A stretch of DNA of 52,343 nt from Paracoccaceae bacterium (GTDB lineage Bacteria; Pseudomonadota; Alphaproteobacteria; Rhodobacterales; Rhodobacteraceae): the NCBI GenBank assembly GCA_009920775.1, contig RFZI01000003.1, forward strand, positions 1-52,343, given 5' to 3'. The notes beneath the pieces were generated by a model, which was not told the origin of the DNA, made no database searches, and saw only the letters and a program-made list of their open reading frames with translations. The position numbers were made by a program, and so were the translations under genes. This document shows positions 17,182-25,289 of the stretch, in pieces (the first letter of the stretch is position 1; each line of letters begins with the position of its first letter).

Positions 17182-18912
17182 CGCGCCGATCGTGGCAGCA
17201 AAGCCTATGAGGACGATGGCGGAAGGTGCGCTTTCGCCCAGTGACAGCTGCCAAAGGATCACCCAGCTTGGCGTGAGATAGGTATAGGCCATGACCTTGG
17301 ACGAGGGCAGGCGCAGGGTGGCGAATTGCAAGAGGACGAAGGTCGCGGCGCTGGCAAAGATCGCCGTATAGAAAAGCGTGATCCAGACGATCGAAGGCAG
17401 ATGTGCCCAGTCGGTCGTGCGGATATCGCCCCAGGCCCATATCGTCAGGATCAGACCGCCCGCGAGAAGCATCCCCAGCGTGAAATGAAAAGCACTCTCG
17501 CCGCGGTTCAGCTTGCGCACCATCGGTGTATAGATCGCGTGCGAAACACAGCCCCAGAAATAGATCAGCTCGCCCTTGCCGATATCGAGCGACAAAAGCG
17601 CCGCGATGTTTCCGCGAAAGATGACCCAGATCGCGCCCACGCCGCCGACGGCGAGGGCAAAGGCGATGCGCGGGGTCATCACCTGCCGCAGGAGGAGCCA
17701 GCCAAAGAAGCCCGACATGATGGGCGTGAGGGTAAAGACAGCCGCGGCGCTGACCGGAGCGGCGGTTTTCAGCCCCTCGAACATCATCACAAAGTAGATC
17801 GAGAAGAGGCCGCCAAGGATCATATAGCGCCACGGCGCACGAAAGGTATTGGCCGGGACTCCGCCCCGCGCCATGGCGAAACCGGCGATGATTGCGGCGG
17901 CGATCCAGAAGCGCACGGCATTGATCGCGGCGGGCGAGATCAAGTCACCCACCTTGGCGCCCAGCGAGAATGAGCCTGCCACAAGCGCCGAGAAGAGGAG
18001 CATCGCAGCGTGCCCCTGATAGGGGCGTGGGATCACAGCGTTAACCTCTTGGGCGCGGGATTTCAGATAGTGCAGGAAGCCCTGCACCTTGGGCGTCCGG
18101 TGCAAATCGACATGGGTGACGAGCCAAAGCCGTACCGACCATTCCTCGCGGCAGGGCAAGACGCGGTGAAGGCTTGGATCATTCTCGGCCTCCCAATTGG
18201 CGACAAAGCCGATCCCCGCGCCCTCCTGAACGGCGCTGCGCATGGCCTTGTCGTCGCTGGTGCGAAAGATGATCCGCTCGGCGCCGACAAGCGACTTGAT
18301 CCACTCGCCCCACGGCGCACGGCTGCCGGTCACGTCATTGGCGACGAACCAGTGGTTGGCAAGGTCGTTGGTATCCTTCGGCATTCCATAGCGGTCGATA
18401 TAGGCGTCAGAAGCCACCAGCGCGGCGCGGAACTGGCCGAAAGGCTGAACCACATTGTCCGGCTCCTGCGGCGCGTTGCCCGCACGAAGCGCAACATGGG
18501 CCTCGCCGTATTCCAGCCGGAACAGGCGGTCGGAGGTGAGGTAGCGAATATGTAGGCCGGGGTTTTCTTGTTGAAAGCCGACAAGGATCGGCGTGAGCAC
18601 ATGGCTCACCAGCGGCAGCGAGGTGACCACAAGATCGCCGATCACGCCTTCGCCCTGCCCGCGTATCCGACCCGCCAGCTGCTGAAACTGATCGTCGGTC
18701 GCGCCCGCCACGCGCAAGAGATCGTGCCCGGCTTCGGTGGGCGTATAGCCGCGGGCGTGGCGTTGAAAGAGCTTGGCCCCGAGCCGCGCCTCGAGCGCGT
18801 CGATATGGCGGATCACGGTTGCATGGTGCACACCCAGCACGTCAGCGGCGCCGCTCACTGTCCCTTGCTTGGCCACCTGATAGGCGGTTCTGATCTCGTC
18901 CCAGTGTTCCAT
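17158..18912 (-). CDS. LysR-type regulator fused in frame to an EamA/DMT-type membrane transporter
   Basis: 584 residues from ATG 18912 (AAGGTGG upstream). Residues 1-290 are a full LysR protein: helix-turn-helix VSGAADVLGVHHATVIRHID (about 20-40), then an effector domain. From about 292 (RPYQGHAAMLLFSALVAG) to the end it is a DMT-family transporter with about ten hydrophobic helices in two EamA halves. The two are normally separate neighbouring genes. An internal GTG at 18036, in frame and preceded by AAGAGG, could start the transporter alone, and in the +1 frame a TGA overlaps that GTG, so a small indel in the LysR end may have made the fusion. Solute unknown. Confidence 0.8.
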   Translation of the reverse strand: MEHWDEIRTAYQVAKQGTVSGAADVLGVHHATVIRHIDALEARLGAKLFQRHARGYTPTEAGHDLLRVAGATDDQFQQLAGRIRGQGEGVIGDLVVTSLPLVSHVLTPILVGFQQENPGLHIRYLTSDRLFRLEYGEAHVALRAGNAPQEPDNVVQPFGQFRAALVASDAYIDRYGMPKDTNDLANHWFVANDVTGSRAPWGEWIKSLVGAERIIFRTSDDKAMRSAVQEGAGIGFVANWEAENDPSLHRVLPCREEWSVRLWLVTHVDLHRTPKVQGFLHYLKSRAQEVNAVIPRPYQGHAAMLLFSALVAGSFSLGAKVGDLISPAAINAVRFWIAAAIIAGFAMARGGVPANTFRAPWRYMILGGLFSIYFVMMFEGLKTAAPVSAAAVFTLTPIMSGFFGWLLLRQVMTPRIAFALAVGGVGAIWVIFRGNIAALLSLDIGKGELIYFWGCVSHAIYTPMVRKLNRGESAFHFTLGMLLAGGLILTIWAWGDIRTTDWAHLPSIVWITLFYTAIFASAATFVLLQFATLRLPSSKVMAYTYLTPSWVILWQLSLGESAPSAIVLIGFAATIGALLLLLKE

Positions 18913-18921
18913 GACCCACCT

Positions 18922-18937
18922 TGTGCGAATGCGCACA
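18922..18937. promoter_or_regulatory. Inverted repeat TGTGCG-AATG-CGCACA, candidate LysR operator
   Basis: A perfect 6-bp inverted repeat with a 4-bp spacer, 10 bp upstream of the LysR-EamA start and in the 103-bp gap shared with the divergent azoreductase gene. A LysR protein commonly binds such a site and controls the divergent gene; binding here is inferred. Confidence 0.45.
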
Positions 18938-19015
18938 TCTGATGTGTCATCTTCGATCTTTTGTTCGTTTGAGTAAATCACAATCTTGGGGCCAGTCACC
19001 AAATCGGAGCCTCAA

Positions 19016-19564
19016 ATGTCCAAGACCATCCTTCACATCGACGCCTCAGTTTCGCTGAACGAGTCCAAATCCCGCGCCGCCTCGGCGAGGCTTGTCGAAG
19101 CCAGCGGCGCCGACACAATCCTGCGCCGCGATTTGGCCCTGACACCTGTCCCGCATATTGATCACCACTGGGTCACCGCGGGTATGATCCCGGTCAGCGG
19201 GCGCAGCGAGTTTGACCATGCCAAACTCTCGCTGTCTAACGAACTCATCGCCGAAATCGAAGCGGCGGACGAGATTGTCATCGGGATGCCGATCTATAAT
19301 TTCACCGTTCCGGCCCAGATCAAATCTTGGGTCGATCTCATCGCCCGCCCCGGCGTGAGCTTCAAATATACCGAGAAGGGCCCCATCGGCCTTCTACGCG
19401 ACAAACCTGTGAAAGTTGTCGTTGCCTCCGGCGGAACACCGATTGGCGCCCAGCACGATCACGCGACGCCCTATATGCGGTTTATCCTCGGCTTCGTCGG
19501 CATTACCGATGTGACCTTCATCGAGGCGGCAGATATCTTGGAGCAGACCGCCCTCGCAGCCTGA
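19016..19564 (+). CDS. azoR: FMN-dependent NADH-azoreductase / quinone reductase family
   Basis: 182 residues from ATG 19016 (GGAG upstream). The flavodoxin-like fold is shown by ILHIDASVSLNESKSRA at the N-terminus (phosphate loop), MPIYNFTVPAQIKSWVDLI in the middle, and VVVASGGTPIG. AzoR enzymes reduce quinones and azo compounds with NADH. It is divergent from the LysR-EamA fusion, whose regulator half probably controls it. Confidence 0.9.
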   Translation: MSKTILHIDASVSLNESKSRAASARLVEASGADTILRRDLALTPVPHIDHHWVTAGMIPVSGRSEFDHAKLSLSNELIAEIEAADEIVIGMPIYNFTVPAQIKSWVDLIARPGVSFKYTEKGPIGLLRDKPVKVVVASGGTPIGAQHDHATPYMRFILGFVGITDVTFIEAADILEQTALAA

Positions 19565-19703
19565 TCTCGTATCGTCGCCGGTCCGGTTCACGCCGGTCCG
19601 GCTTGACTCTCTCCCTCCATCCCTCTATCCGCTCCCCAATCTCCGGAAGCACTCTGTCTTCCGGTCCTCGCCCAATTGCGGGGATCGCCGCCCACTAGCG
19701 CGT

Positions 19704-19727
19704 CGCGCCCGTGGGCGCGCATTTCGT
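19704..19727 (+). terminator. Candidate terminator upstream of ffh
   Basis: Stem CGCGCCC / GGGCGCG with a very short loop, then ATTTCGTTT. Two 10-bp direct copies of GCCGGTCCGG and a second stem (CCGGAAG / CTTCCGG) lie between it and the azoR stop. It would end azoR transcripts. Confidence 0.4.
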
Positions 19728-19756
19728 TTGGACGCATCGATGTGCGTTTGTGATAT
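19728..19756 (+). promoter_or_regulatory. Candidate sigma-70 promoter of ffh
   Basis: TTGGAC, 17 bp, TGATAT, ending 55 bp before the ffh start. The -35 box is good and the -10 box moderate. Confidence 0.45.
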
Positions 19757-19811
19757 GAGCGGTCCCGACCTATCTGGGATCTAGGGAAACGGGTCTGAAG
19801 GAGACCGAGGC

Positions 19812-21308
19812 ATGTTTGAATCACTTTCCGAACGCCTGTCAGGTGTCTTCGACCGGCTGACCAAGCAAGGCGCTCTTTCGGAAGATGATGTAAAGACCGC
19901 CCTGCGCGAGGTGCGTGTGGCGCTTCTCGAGGCTGACGTCTCGCTGCCTGTCGCCCGTGATTTCGTGACCGCGGTTCAGGCCAAGGCCACCGGCCAAGCC
20001 GTGACCAAGTCGATCACGCCGGGCCAGCAGGTCGTCAAGATCGTCCATGACGAGTTGGTCTCGGTCCTGACCGGCGCGGAAGATCCCGGCGCGCTCAAGA
20101 TCGACAACCCGCCCGCGCCGATCCTGATGGTCGGCCTGCAGGGTTCGGGCAAGACGACCACCACCGCTAAACTCGCCAAGCGTCTCAAGGAGCGCGAGGG
20201 CAAGCGCGTTTTGATGGCCTCGCTCGACACCAATCGCCCCGCCGCTATGGAGCAGCTGCAGATCCTTGGTGCGCAAATCGGTGTCGATACCCTGCCGATC
20301 GTCAAAGGCGAGACACCGGTGCAGATCGCCAAGCGCGCCAAGACCCAAGCGAGCCTTGGCGGCTATGACGTCTATATGCTCGACACCGCGGGCCGCCTGC
20401 ATATCGACGCCGAGCTCATTCAACAGGCCGCCGATGTTCGTGACGTGGTCAAGCCGCGCGAGACGCTTCTCGTGGTCGACGGCTTGACCGGTCAGGATGC
20501 GGTGAACGTGGCGACCGAGTTTGACGCCAAGATCGGCGTGACCGGTGTTGTCCTCACGCGGATGGACGGCGACGGCCGCGGCGGTGCGGCGCTGTCGATG
20601 CGGGCCGTGACCGGCAAGCCGATCCGTTTCGTCGGCCTCGGCGAGAAGATGGACGCGATAGAGACCTTCGAGCCGAGCCGCATCGCCGGCCGCATCCTTG
20701 GCATGGGCGATATCGTGGCCCTCGTCGAGAAGGCGCAGGCGACGATCGAGGCCGAGCAGGCCGAGAAGATGATGAAGCGGTTCCAGAAGGGCCGTTTCAA
20801 CATGAACGATCTGAAGATGCAGCTTGAGCAGATGCTGAAGATGGGCGGCATGGAAAGCATGATGGGGATGCTTCCGGGGATGGCCAAAGCCTCCAAGCAG
20901 ATGAGCGCCGCCGGTCTCGACGACACGATGCTGAAGCGCCAGATCGCCCTCATCAACTCGATGACAAAGAAGGAACGCGCCAACCCCGATCTGATGCAGG
21001 CGAGCCGCAAGAAGCGGGTTGCGGCCGGGGCCGGGCTTGAAGTGTCGGAACTCAATCGTCTGCTCAAGCAGCAGAAGCAGATGGCCGACATGATGAAGAA
21101 GATGGGCAAGATGGGCAAAGGCGGCGCGCTCAAGCAGATGATGAAGGGGATGATGGGCAAGGGCGGCGGTATGCCCGATCTCAATGACCCTGCGGCTCTG
21201 GAAGAGGCGGCCAAGGCGATGGGCGCGAAGTTGCCGGGCAATTTGCCGGGCCTTGGAGGTGGGATGCAGCTTCCGGGCAACCTTTCGGGCTTTGGCAAGA
21301 AGAAGTGA
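19812..21308 (+). CDS. ffh: Signal recognition particle GTPase Ffh (SRP54)
   Basis: 498 residues, start after GAAGGAGACC. The N domain (1-90) is followed by the G domain with GLQGSGKTTTTAKLA, DTNRPAAMEQL, DTAGRLH and TRMDGDGRGGA, then a Met-rich M domain (about 300-498) ending in a Gly/Met/Lys-rich tail (KMGKMGKGGALKQMMKGM). It binds 4.5S RNA and signal sequences on ribosomes. No 4.5S RNA gene was recognised in the flanks. Its stop overlaps a possible early start of the first acetyltransferase. Confidence 0.98.
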   Translation: MFESLSERLSGVFDRLTKQGALSEDDVKTALREVRVALLEADVSLPVARDFVTAVQAKATGQAVTKSITPGQQVVKIVHDELVSVLTGAEDPGALKIDNPPAPILMVGLQGSGKTTTTAKLAKRLKEREGKRVLMASLDTNRPAAMEQLQILGAQIGVDTLPIVKGETPVQIAKRAKTQASLGGYDVYMLDTAGRLHIDAELIQQAADVRDVVKPRETLLVVDGLTGQDAVNVATEFDAKIGVTGVVLTRMDGDGRGGAALSMRAVTGKPIRFVGLGEKMDAIETFEPSRIAGRILGMGDIVALVEKAQATIEAEQAEKMMKRFQKGRFNMNDLKMQLEQMLKMGGMESMMGMLPGMAKASKQMSAAGLDDTMLKRQIALINSMTKKERANPDLMQASRKKRVAAGAGLEVSELNRLLKQQKQMADMMKKMGKMGKGGALKQMMKGMMGKGGGMPDLNDPAALEEAAKAMGAKLPGNLPGLGGGMQLPGNLSGFGKKK

Positions 21309-21330
21309 GTGTAGCTTCGGCAGATAAGCA

Positions 21331-21388
21331 AGAGGGGGGCGCTGCCACCCGTCCCGCGGGCGGGACTCCCCCCGGGATATTTTCGGGC
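21331..21388 (+). repeat. GC-rich intergenic palindromic repeat, copy 2
   Basis: GGGGGGCGCTGCC, CCCGCGGGCGGG, CCCCCCGGGATATTTTCGGGCC in order. The parts match copy 1 at 2779-2842 (minus strand) in order and spacing. It lies between the ffh stop and the more likely start of the first acetyltransferase, which is why the early GTG at 21305 is doubted. Confidence 0.45.
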
Positions 21389-21397
21389 CTCGGAGAG

Positions 21398-21913
21398 GTG
21401 CGGGCGATTCCGGTTTTGCAGACGGCGCGGTTGGCGCTGGGGCCGTTTTCGATGGCGCATTTCGAGGCCTTTGCGGCCTTTTGCGAGACCGAGCGGTCGG
21501 TGTTCCTAGGTGGGCCGACGACGGACCGGCGCCACGCATGGGATAGCTGCATGATCCACCTCGGCCATTGGCAGGCGCGGGGCTATGGCGCGTTTTTTGC
21601 GACCGAGACCGCGACGGGCAGGCCGGCGGGCCGGATTTCGATCTGGCATCCGATCACGCTGGATGAGCCGGAACTGAGCTGGGTTGTGTTCGACGGCTAC
21701 GAGGGCAAGGGCTTTGCGGCTGAGGGTGCGCGTGCGGTTCGCAATTGGGCGGCGGCGCAGGGCATGGGGCCTTTGATGTCGCTCGTTGCGCCGGAGAATG
21801 ATGCTTCGGTGCGTCTGGCCCAGCGTCTTGGCTGCACCGAAGAGGGGCGGCATACCTATCCGTCGGGCGCCGAGGTGATCCGGTTCCGGCATCCTTTGGG
21901 GGAGGCTGCGTGA
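21398..21913 (+). CDS. GNAT family N-acetyltransferase, first of three in tandem
   Basis: 171 residues if started at GTG 21398 (GGAGAG just upstream). The frame is open to a GTG at 21305 that overlaps the ffh stop, but those 31 extra residues lie on a repeat element. Features of the RimJ/RimL-like group: LQTARLALGPFSMAHFEAF, and the acetyl-CoA loop FDGYEGKGFAAEGARAV. It overlaps the next GNAT gene (GTGATG junction). Substrate unknown: ribosomal protein, antibiotic or small metabolite are all possible. Confidence 0.85.
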   Translation: MRAIPVLQTARLALGPFSMAHFEAFAAFCETERSVFLGGPTTDRRHAWDSCMIHLGHWQARGYGAFFATETATGRPAGRISIWHPITLDEPELSWVVFDGYEGKGFAAEGARAVRNWAAAQGMGPLMSLVAPENDASVRLAQRLGCTEEGRHTYPSGAEVIRFRHPLGEAA

Positions 21914-22443
21914 TGGCGACGATGCTTCCCAATGTGCCCGTTCTTGAGACCGAGCGCCTGATCCTGCGCGGGCCTGCGCCGCAAGATATCGAGCCGGTGA
22001 TTGCCTTCTATGCCGATCCCGTCCGCTCGGCTGGCTTCGGCGGCCCCTTGAAGCGGGACGATGCGTGGCGTTGGTTTGCCCTGTCGGTCGGCCATTGGTG
22101 CCTGCATGGCTATGGCTTTTGGACGGTCGAGACCAAGGCGAGAGAGATCGTCGGGATCGTCGGCCTGTGGAACCCCGAGGGCTGGCCCGAGCCCGAGCTT
22201 GGCTGGGTCTTGTTCGAAGGCGCCGAGGGCAAGGGCTATGCCATCGAGGCGGCCGAGGCGGTGCGCGACTATGCCTATGACGTGCTGGGCATGACGACGA
22301 TGACTTCGAACATTCTGCCCTCGAACGAGCGCTCCAAGGCCCTCGCCCGCAAGATGGGCGCGGTCTACGAGCGCACCTATGACAACCCCAACATGGGAAC
22401 CGACGAACTTTGGCGTCACCCCGGACCGGAGGCCCGCGCATGA
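21913..22443 (+). CDS. GNAT family N-acetyltransferase, second of three in tandem
   Basis: 176 residues from ATG 21913, 7 nt after GGAGG; a GTG directly before is an alternative. It has LETERLILRGPAPQDIEPV, an acetyl-CoA loop FEGAEGKGYAIEAAEAV and EPELGWVLF like its neighbours. The three genes share order of motifs and clearly arose by duplication. It is joined to the third by an ATGA overlap, so all three are co-translated after ffh. Confidence 0.88.
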   Translation: MATMLPNVPVLETERLILRGPAPQDIEPVIAFYADPVRSAGFGGPLKRDDAWRWFALSVGHWCLHGYGFWTVETKAREIVGIVGLWNPEGWPEPELGWVLFEGAEGKGYAIEAAEAVRDYAYDVLGMTTMTSNILPSNERSKALARKMGAVYERTYDNPNMGTDELWRHPGPEARA

Positions 22444-23012
22444 AATTGAAACCCTGGCAGAAACCGATGACCGGTCAGGCCGCTGTGGCGGTCGACCGGA
22501 TTTGCGCCTCGCTCCCGCGAATTGCGCGGGGCCGCATCATCCTGCGGGCGCCCTATCTTGAGGATTACCCGCTCTTTGAATCGATCGTCACCGGCGAGCG
22601 GGGCCGCTGGATCGGCGGGCCGCTCACGCCCGAGGCGGCGTGGCTCGATTTCATCCAGATGGTCGCCGGCTGGGTTCTGCGCGGCGCTGGCCTCTGGACG
22701 GTCGAGCTGCAGGCCACTGGCGAGCGGGTGGGCTTTGTCGTCCTCAACCACGAGACCGGCGATCCCGAGATGGAGCTTGGCTTCCTCTTCCCCGTCGAAA
22801 ACGAGGGCAAGGGCTATGCCTTCGAAGCAGGCGAAGCGGCGCGCAACAACGCTTTCTTCGCGCTGAACCGCGATACCCTTATCAGCTGGATCGACCCCGA
22901 GAACGCCCGCGCGATCAAATTGGTTGAGCGCCTCGGCGCCCAGCGCGATCCCGCATCCGATATTGATGGCTGCGTGGCCTATCGTTATCCGCGCCCCGAA
23001 TTCGAGATGTGA
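22440..23012 (+). CDS. GNAT family N-acetyltransferase, third of three in tandem
   Basis: 190 residues; ATG overlaps the previous stop as ATGA. It has GRIILRAPYLEDYPLFESI, DPEMELGFLF and the acetyl-CoA loop VENEGKGYAFEAGEAA. An N-terminal extension of about 28 residues (MKLKPWQKPMTGQAAV) distinguishes it from the other two. Substrate unknown. It is followed after 8 nt by chorismate mutase. Confidence 0.88.
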   Translation: MKLKPWQKPMTGQAAVAVDRICASLPRIARGRIILRAPYLEDYPLFESIVTGERGRWIGGPLTPEAAWLDFIQMVAGWVLRGAGLWTVELQATGERVGFVVLNHETGDPEMELGFLFPVENEGKGYAFEAGEAARNNAFFALNRDTLISWIDPENARAIKLVERLGAQRDPASDIDGCVAYRYPRPEFEM

Positions 23013-23020
23013 GGCCAAAG

Positions 23021-23317
23021 ATGACCGACGCCACCACCCGCGCCGCCGCGCTTCTGAAATCGCACCGCGAGTCGATCGACCGGCTCGATGCGATCCTCGT
23101 TTTCACGCTGGCTGAGCGCTTCAAGCACACCCAGTCGGTCGGCCGTCTCAAGGCCGAACACGCCCTGCCCCCGTCCGATCCGGTCCGCGAAGAGGCCCAG
23201 ATCGCACGGCTCACCGATCTTGCGAAACAGGCCGATCTCGACCCGGACTTCGCCAAGAAATTCCTGGCCTTCATCATCCAGGAAGTCATCAAACACCACG
23301 AACAACACCAATCCTGA
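23021..23317 (+). CDS. Chorismate mutase, AroQ (all-helical) type
   Basis: 98 residues from ATG 23021. Predicted all-helical, with the AroQ pattern: [20 protein letters not shown] in helix 1, VGRLKAEH with the active-site Lys, and [14 protein letters not shown] at the end. It converts chorismate to prephenate for Phe/Tyr synthesis. It sits between the acetyltransferases and rpsP, and the gap to rpsP is 43 bp with its own strong ribosome-binding site. Confidence 0.9.
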   Translation: MTDATTRAAALLKSHRESIDRLDAILVFTLAERFKHTQSVGRLKAEHALPPSDPVREEAQIARLTDLAKQADLDPDFAKKFLAFIIQEVIKHHEQHQS

Positions 23318-23360
23318 CGGGCCCCTGCCCGTCACCACGCCATTCAAAGGAGAAATCGAC

Positions 23361-23723
23361 ATGGCTATGAAAATCCGTCTCGCCCGCGGCGGCTCGAAAA
23401 AGCGCCCCCACTACGCGATCGTTGCGTCCGACAGCCGGATGCCGCGTGATGGCCGCTTCATCGAGAAGCTGGGCACCTACAACCCGCTTCTCGCCAAGGA
23501 CAGCGAAGATCGCGTCAAGATGGACATCGACCGCGTGAAGCATTGGCTGTCGCTCGGCGCCCAGCCGACCGATCGCGTGGCCCGCTTCCTCGAGGCCGCC
23601 GGCGTTGTTGCCAAGAAAGAGCGCAGCAACCCCAAGAAAGCCGTTCCGGGCAAAGCCGCCCAAGAGCGCGCCGCAGCGAAAGCCGAAAAGGCTGCTGCTC
23701 CGGCCGAGGAGGCTTCGGAGTAA
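23361..23723 (+). CDS. rpsP: 30S ribosomal protein S16
   Basis: 120 residues. ATG preceded by AAAGGAGAAATCGAC. The S16 core [32 protein letters not shown] and [13 protein letters not shown] is intact. An Ala/Lys/Glu-rich tail (about 85-120) is the usual alphaproteobacterial extension. First gene of the rpsP-rimM-trmD set. Confidence 0.98.
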   Translation: MAMKIRLARGGSKKRPHYAIVASDSRMPRDGRFIEKLGTYNPLLAKDSEDRVKMDIDRVKHWLSLGAQPTDRVARFLEAAGVVAKKERSNPKKAVPGKAAQERAAAKAEKAAAPAEEASE

Positions 23724-23734
23724 TTCCAAGCTGG

Positions 23735-23762
23735 GGCCCGCGCCGATGGTGCGGGCCTCTTT
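23735..23762 (+). terminator. Stem-loop with T-rich tail after rpsP
   Basis: Stem GGCCCGC / GCGGGCC with a 9-nt loop, then TCTTTCC. It may be a partial terminator that lowers rimM-trmD expression compared with S16. Confidence 0.55.
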
Positions 23763-23781
23763 CCCCCAAACGGAGCCGCAG

Positions 23782-23928
23782 ATGTTCTGGCTTCTTCGCA
23801 AACTCCTGATCCCGGTTGCCACCTTCGGTTTTGGCATGGCGCTGCAGCTTCAGATCGACACCGACCGCTGCCACGCGGCCGGTGGCATCTGGTGGGAAGG
23901 GGTTTGCCAAGGTGCCATTGCCGACTGA
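23782..23928 (+). CDS. Small single-helix membrane protein, 48 residues
   Basis: Start ATG 23782 with CGGAG at 8 nt. A hydrophobic N-terminal segment (LLRKLLIPVATFGFGMAL) acts as membrane anchor or signal; the rest is DTDRCHAAGGIWWEGVCQGA with two Cys that could form a disulfide outside the membrane. Codon use and a good ribosome-binding site support a real gene. Not recognised as a named family. It sits between rpsP and rimM. Confidence 0.65.
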   Translation: MFWLLRKLLIPVATFGFGMALQLQIDTDRCHAAGGIWWEGVCQGAIAD

Positions 23929-23959
23929 TAGTGCCGGAGGCGGCAAACTGGGATGAGCC

Positions 23960-24472
23960 ATGTCTGACACGCGCGTGATCGTAGGAGCCATTGCCGGAGC
24001 GTTCGGCGTGAAGGGCGAGGTGCGCCTCAAGTCTTTCTGTGCCGATCCTGCCGCCATTGCCGACTATACGCCCCTCTACTCCAAGGACGGCCGCCGCTTT
24101 GCCACCGTGGTTCTGACCGGAGCCGCCGCCAACGCGCTGACCGCCCGTATCGATGGAGTGGCAACCAAGGAAGAGGCCGATGCCCTGAAAGGCACCGAGC
24201 TCTATGCCGAGCGCGATCAGCTTCCCTCGCTGCCGGACGACGAGTTTTATCATGCCGACCTCATTGGCCTGCCGGTCTATGATGCAGGCGGGCAGCTTTT
24301 GGGCAAGGTGAAGGCGGTGCTCAATCACGGCGCTTCGGACCTCCTTGAAATCCACAGCCCCGGCGCGAAATCGACCGTTCTTCTGCCCTTCACCAAGGCC
24401 GCGGTTCCGACGGTCGACCTTGCTGCTGGCCGGATCGTTGCCGATCCGCCCGCGGGCATTTTCGAAAACTGA
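23960..24472 (+). CDS. rimM: 16S rRNA processing protein RimM
   Basis: 170 residues. The N-terminal domain starts [21 protein letters not shown] and the C-terminal PRC-barrel has [15 protein letters not shown] and [19 protein letters not shown]. RimM helps mature the 30S head with S19. trmD follows after 7 nt. Confidence 0.96.
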   Translation: MSDTRVIVGAIAGAFGVKGEVRLKSFCADPAAIADYTPLYSKDGRRFATVVLTGAAANALTARIDGVATKEEADALKGTELYAERDQLPSLPDDEFYHADLIGLPVYDAGGQLLGKVKAVLNHGASDLLEIHSPGAKSTVLLPFTKAAVPTVDLAAGRIVADPPAGIFEN

Positions 24473-24479
24473 GGGCGCG

Positions 24480-25289
24480 ATGACCGACGCCCCGCTCACC
24501 GGCAAATCCCACGGGCGCAAGTCGATCACGGCCTCGCTCAAACCGCGCGACCTGATGGAAGAGCCCGCGACCCTCGCCCGCGCTTTTCAAGCGCAGGTGA
24601 TCACCCTCTTTCCCGGCGCCTTCCCCGGTGTTCTGGGCGAGAGCCTGACCGGCAAGGCGCTGAACGAGGGGCTCTGGCAGCTCAAGACCTACGACCTGCG
24701 CCAATTTGGCGAGGGGCGGCATCGCAATGTCGACGACACGCCCGCAGGCGGCGGCGCGGGGATGGTTTTGCGGCCTGACGTGTTGGAAAAGGCGATCACC
24801 GCCGCCCGATCCGAAGCGCGGGGTGTGATGCCGCTTATCTATCTTTCGCCGCGTGGCAAGCCGATGGATCAGGCGATGATGCGCCAGCTTGCGGCCTGCG
24901 ATGGCGTAACGCTTCTTTGCGGGCGGTTTGAAGGGGTGGACCAGCGGGTGCTCGATCACTTCGGCATCGAAGAGGTGAGCCTCGGTGACTTTGTCCTCAC
25001 TGGTGGGGAGATCGCCGCGCAGGCGCTTCTGGATGCCACCGTGCGACTTCTACCGGGCGTTCTCGGCAATGCCGCCTCGACCGAAGAGGAAAGCTTCTCG
25101 GCGGGCCTTCTCGAGCATCCGCAATACACCCGCCCCGCCATCTGGCAGGACCGCGAGATCCCGCCTGTCCTGATGTCGGGCCACCACGCCGAGATCGAGA
25201 AATGGCGCAAGGCCGAGGCCGAGAAAATCACCAAAGAACGCCGCCCCGACCTATGGGACGCTCATTCCAGAAAGCGGTCGGGGCTTTAG
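24480..25289 (+). CDS. trmD: tRNA (guanine-37-N1)-methyltransferase TrmD
   Basis: 269 residues. The SPOUT knot and active site are clear: RHRNVDDTPAGGGAGMV, LLCGRFEGVDQRVLDHF, and SLGDFVLTGGEIAA. The first 40 residues (GKSHGRKSITASLKPRDL) extend beyond E. coli TrmD, as I recall is usual in Rhodobacteraceae. It methylates G37 in tRNAs reading CNN codons and prevents frameshifts. Ends in a 4-nt convergent overlap with the SDR gene. Confidence 0.96.
   Translation: MTDAPLTGKSHGRKSITASLKPRDLMEEPATLARAFQAQVITLFPGAFPGVLGESLTGKALNEGLWQLKTYDLRQFGEGRHRNVDDTPAGGGAGMVLRPDVLEKAITAARSEARGVMPLIYLSPRGKPMDQAMMRQLAACDGVTLLCGRFEGVDQRVLDHFGIEEVSLGDFVLTGGEIAAQALLDATVRLLPGVLGNAASTEEESFSAGLLEHPQYTRPAIWQDREIPPVLMSGHHAEIEKWRKAEAEKITKERRPDLWDAHSRKRSGL

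Noticed and set aside
19565-19620. Two direct copies of GCCGGTCCGG after azoR as terminator
   Set aside because: They are direct, not inverted, and lack a T run.
19565-19811. 4.5S RNA gene beside ffh
   Set aside because: The gap has small hairpins but no SRP RNA tetraloop domain that I could recognise.
19839-21539. 566-codon open frame opposite ffh
   Set aside because: It mirrors ffh on the other strand with His/Leu-rich low-complexity sequence, a usual shadow in GC-rich genes.
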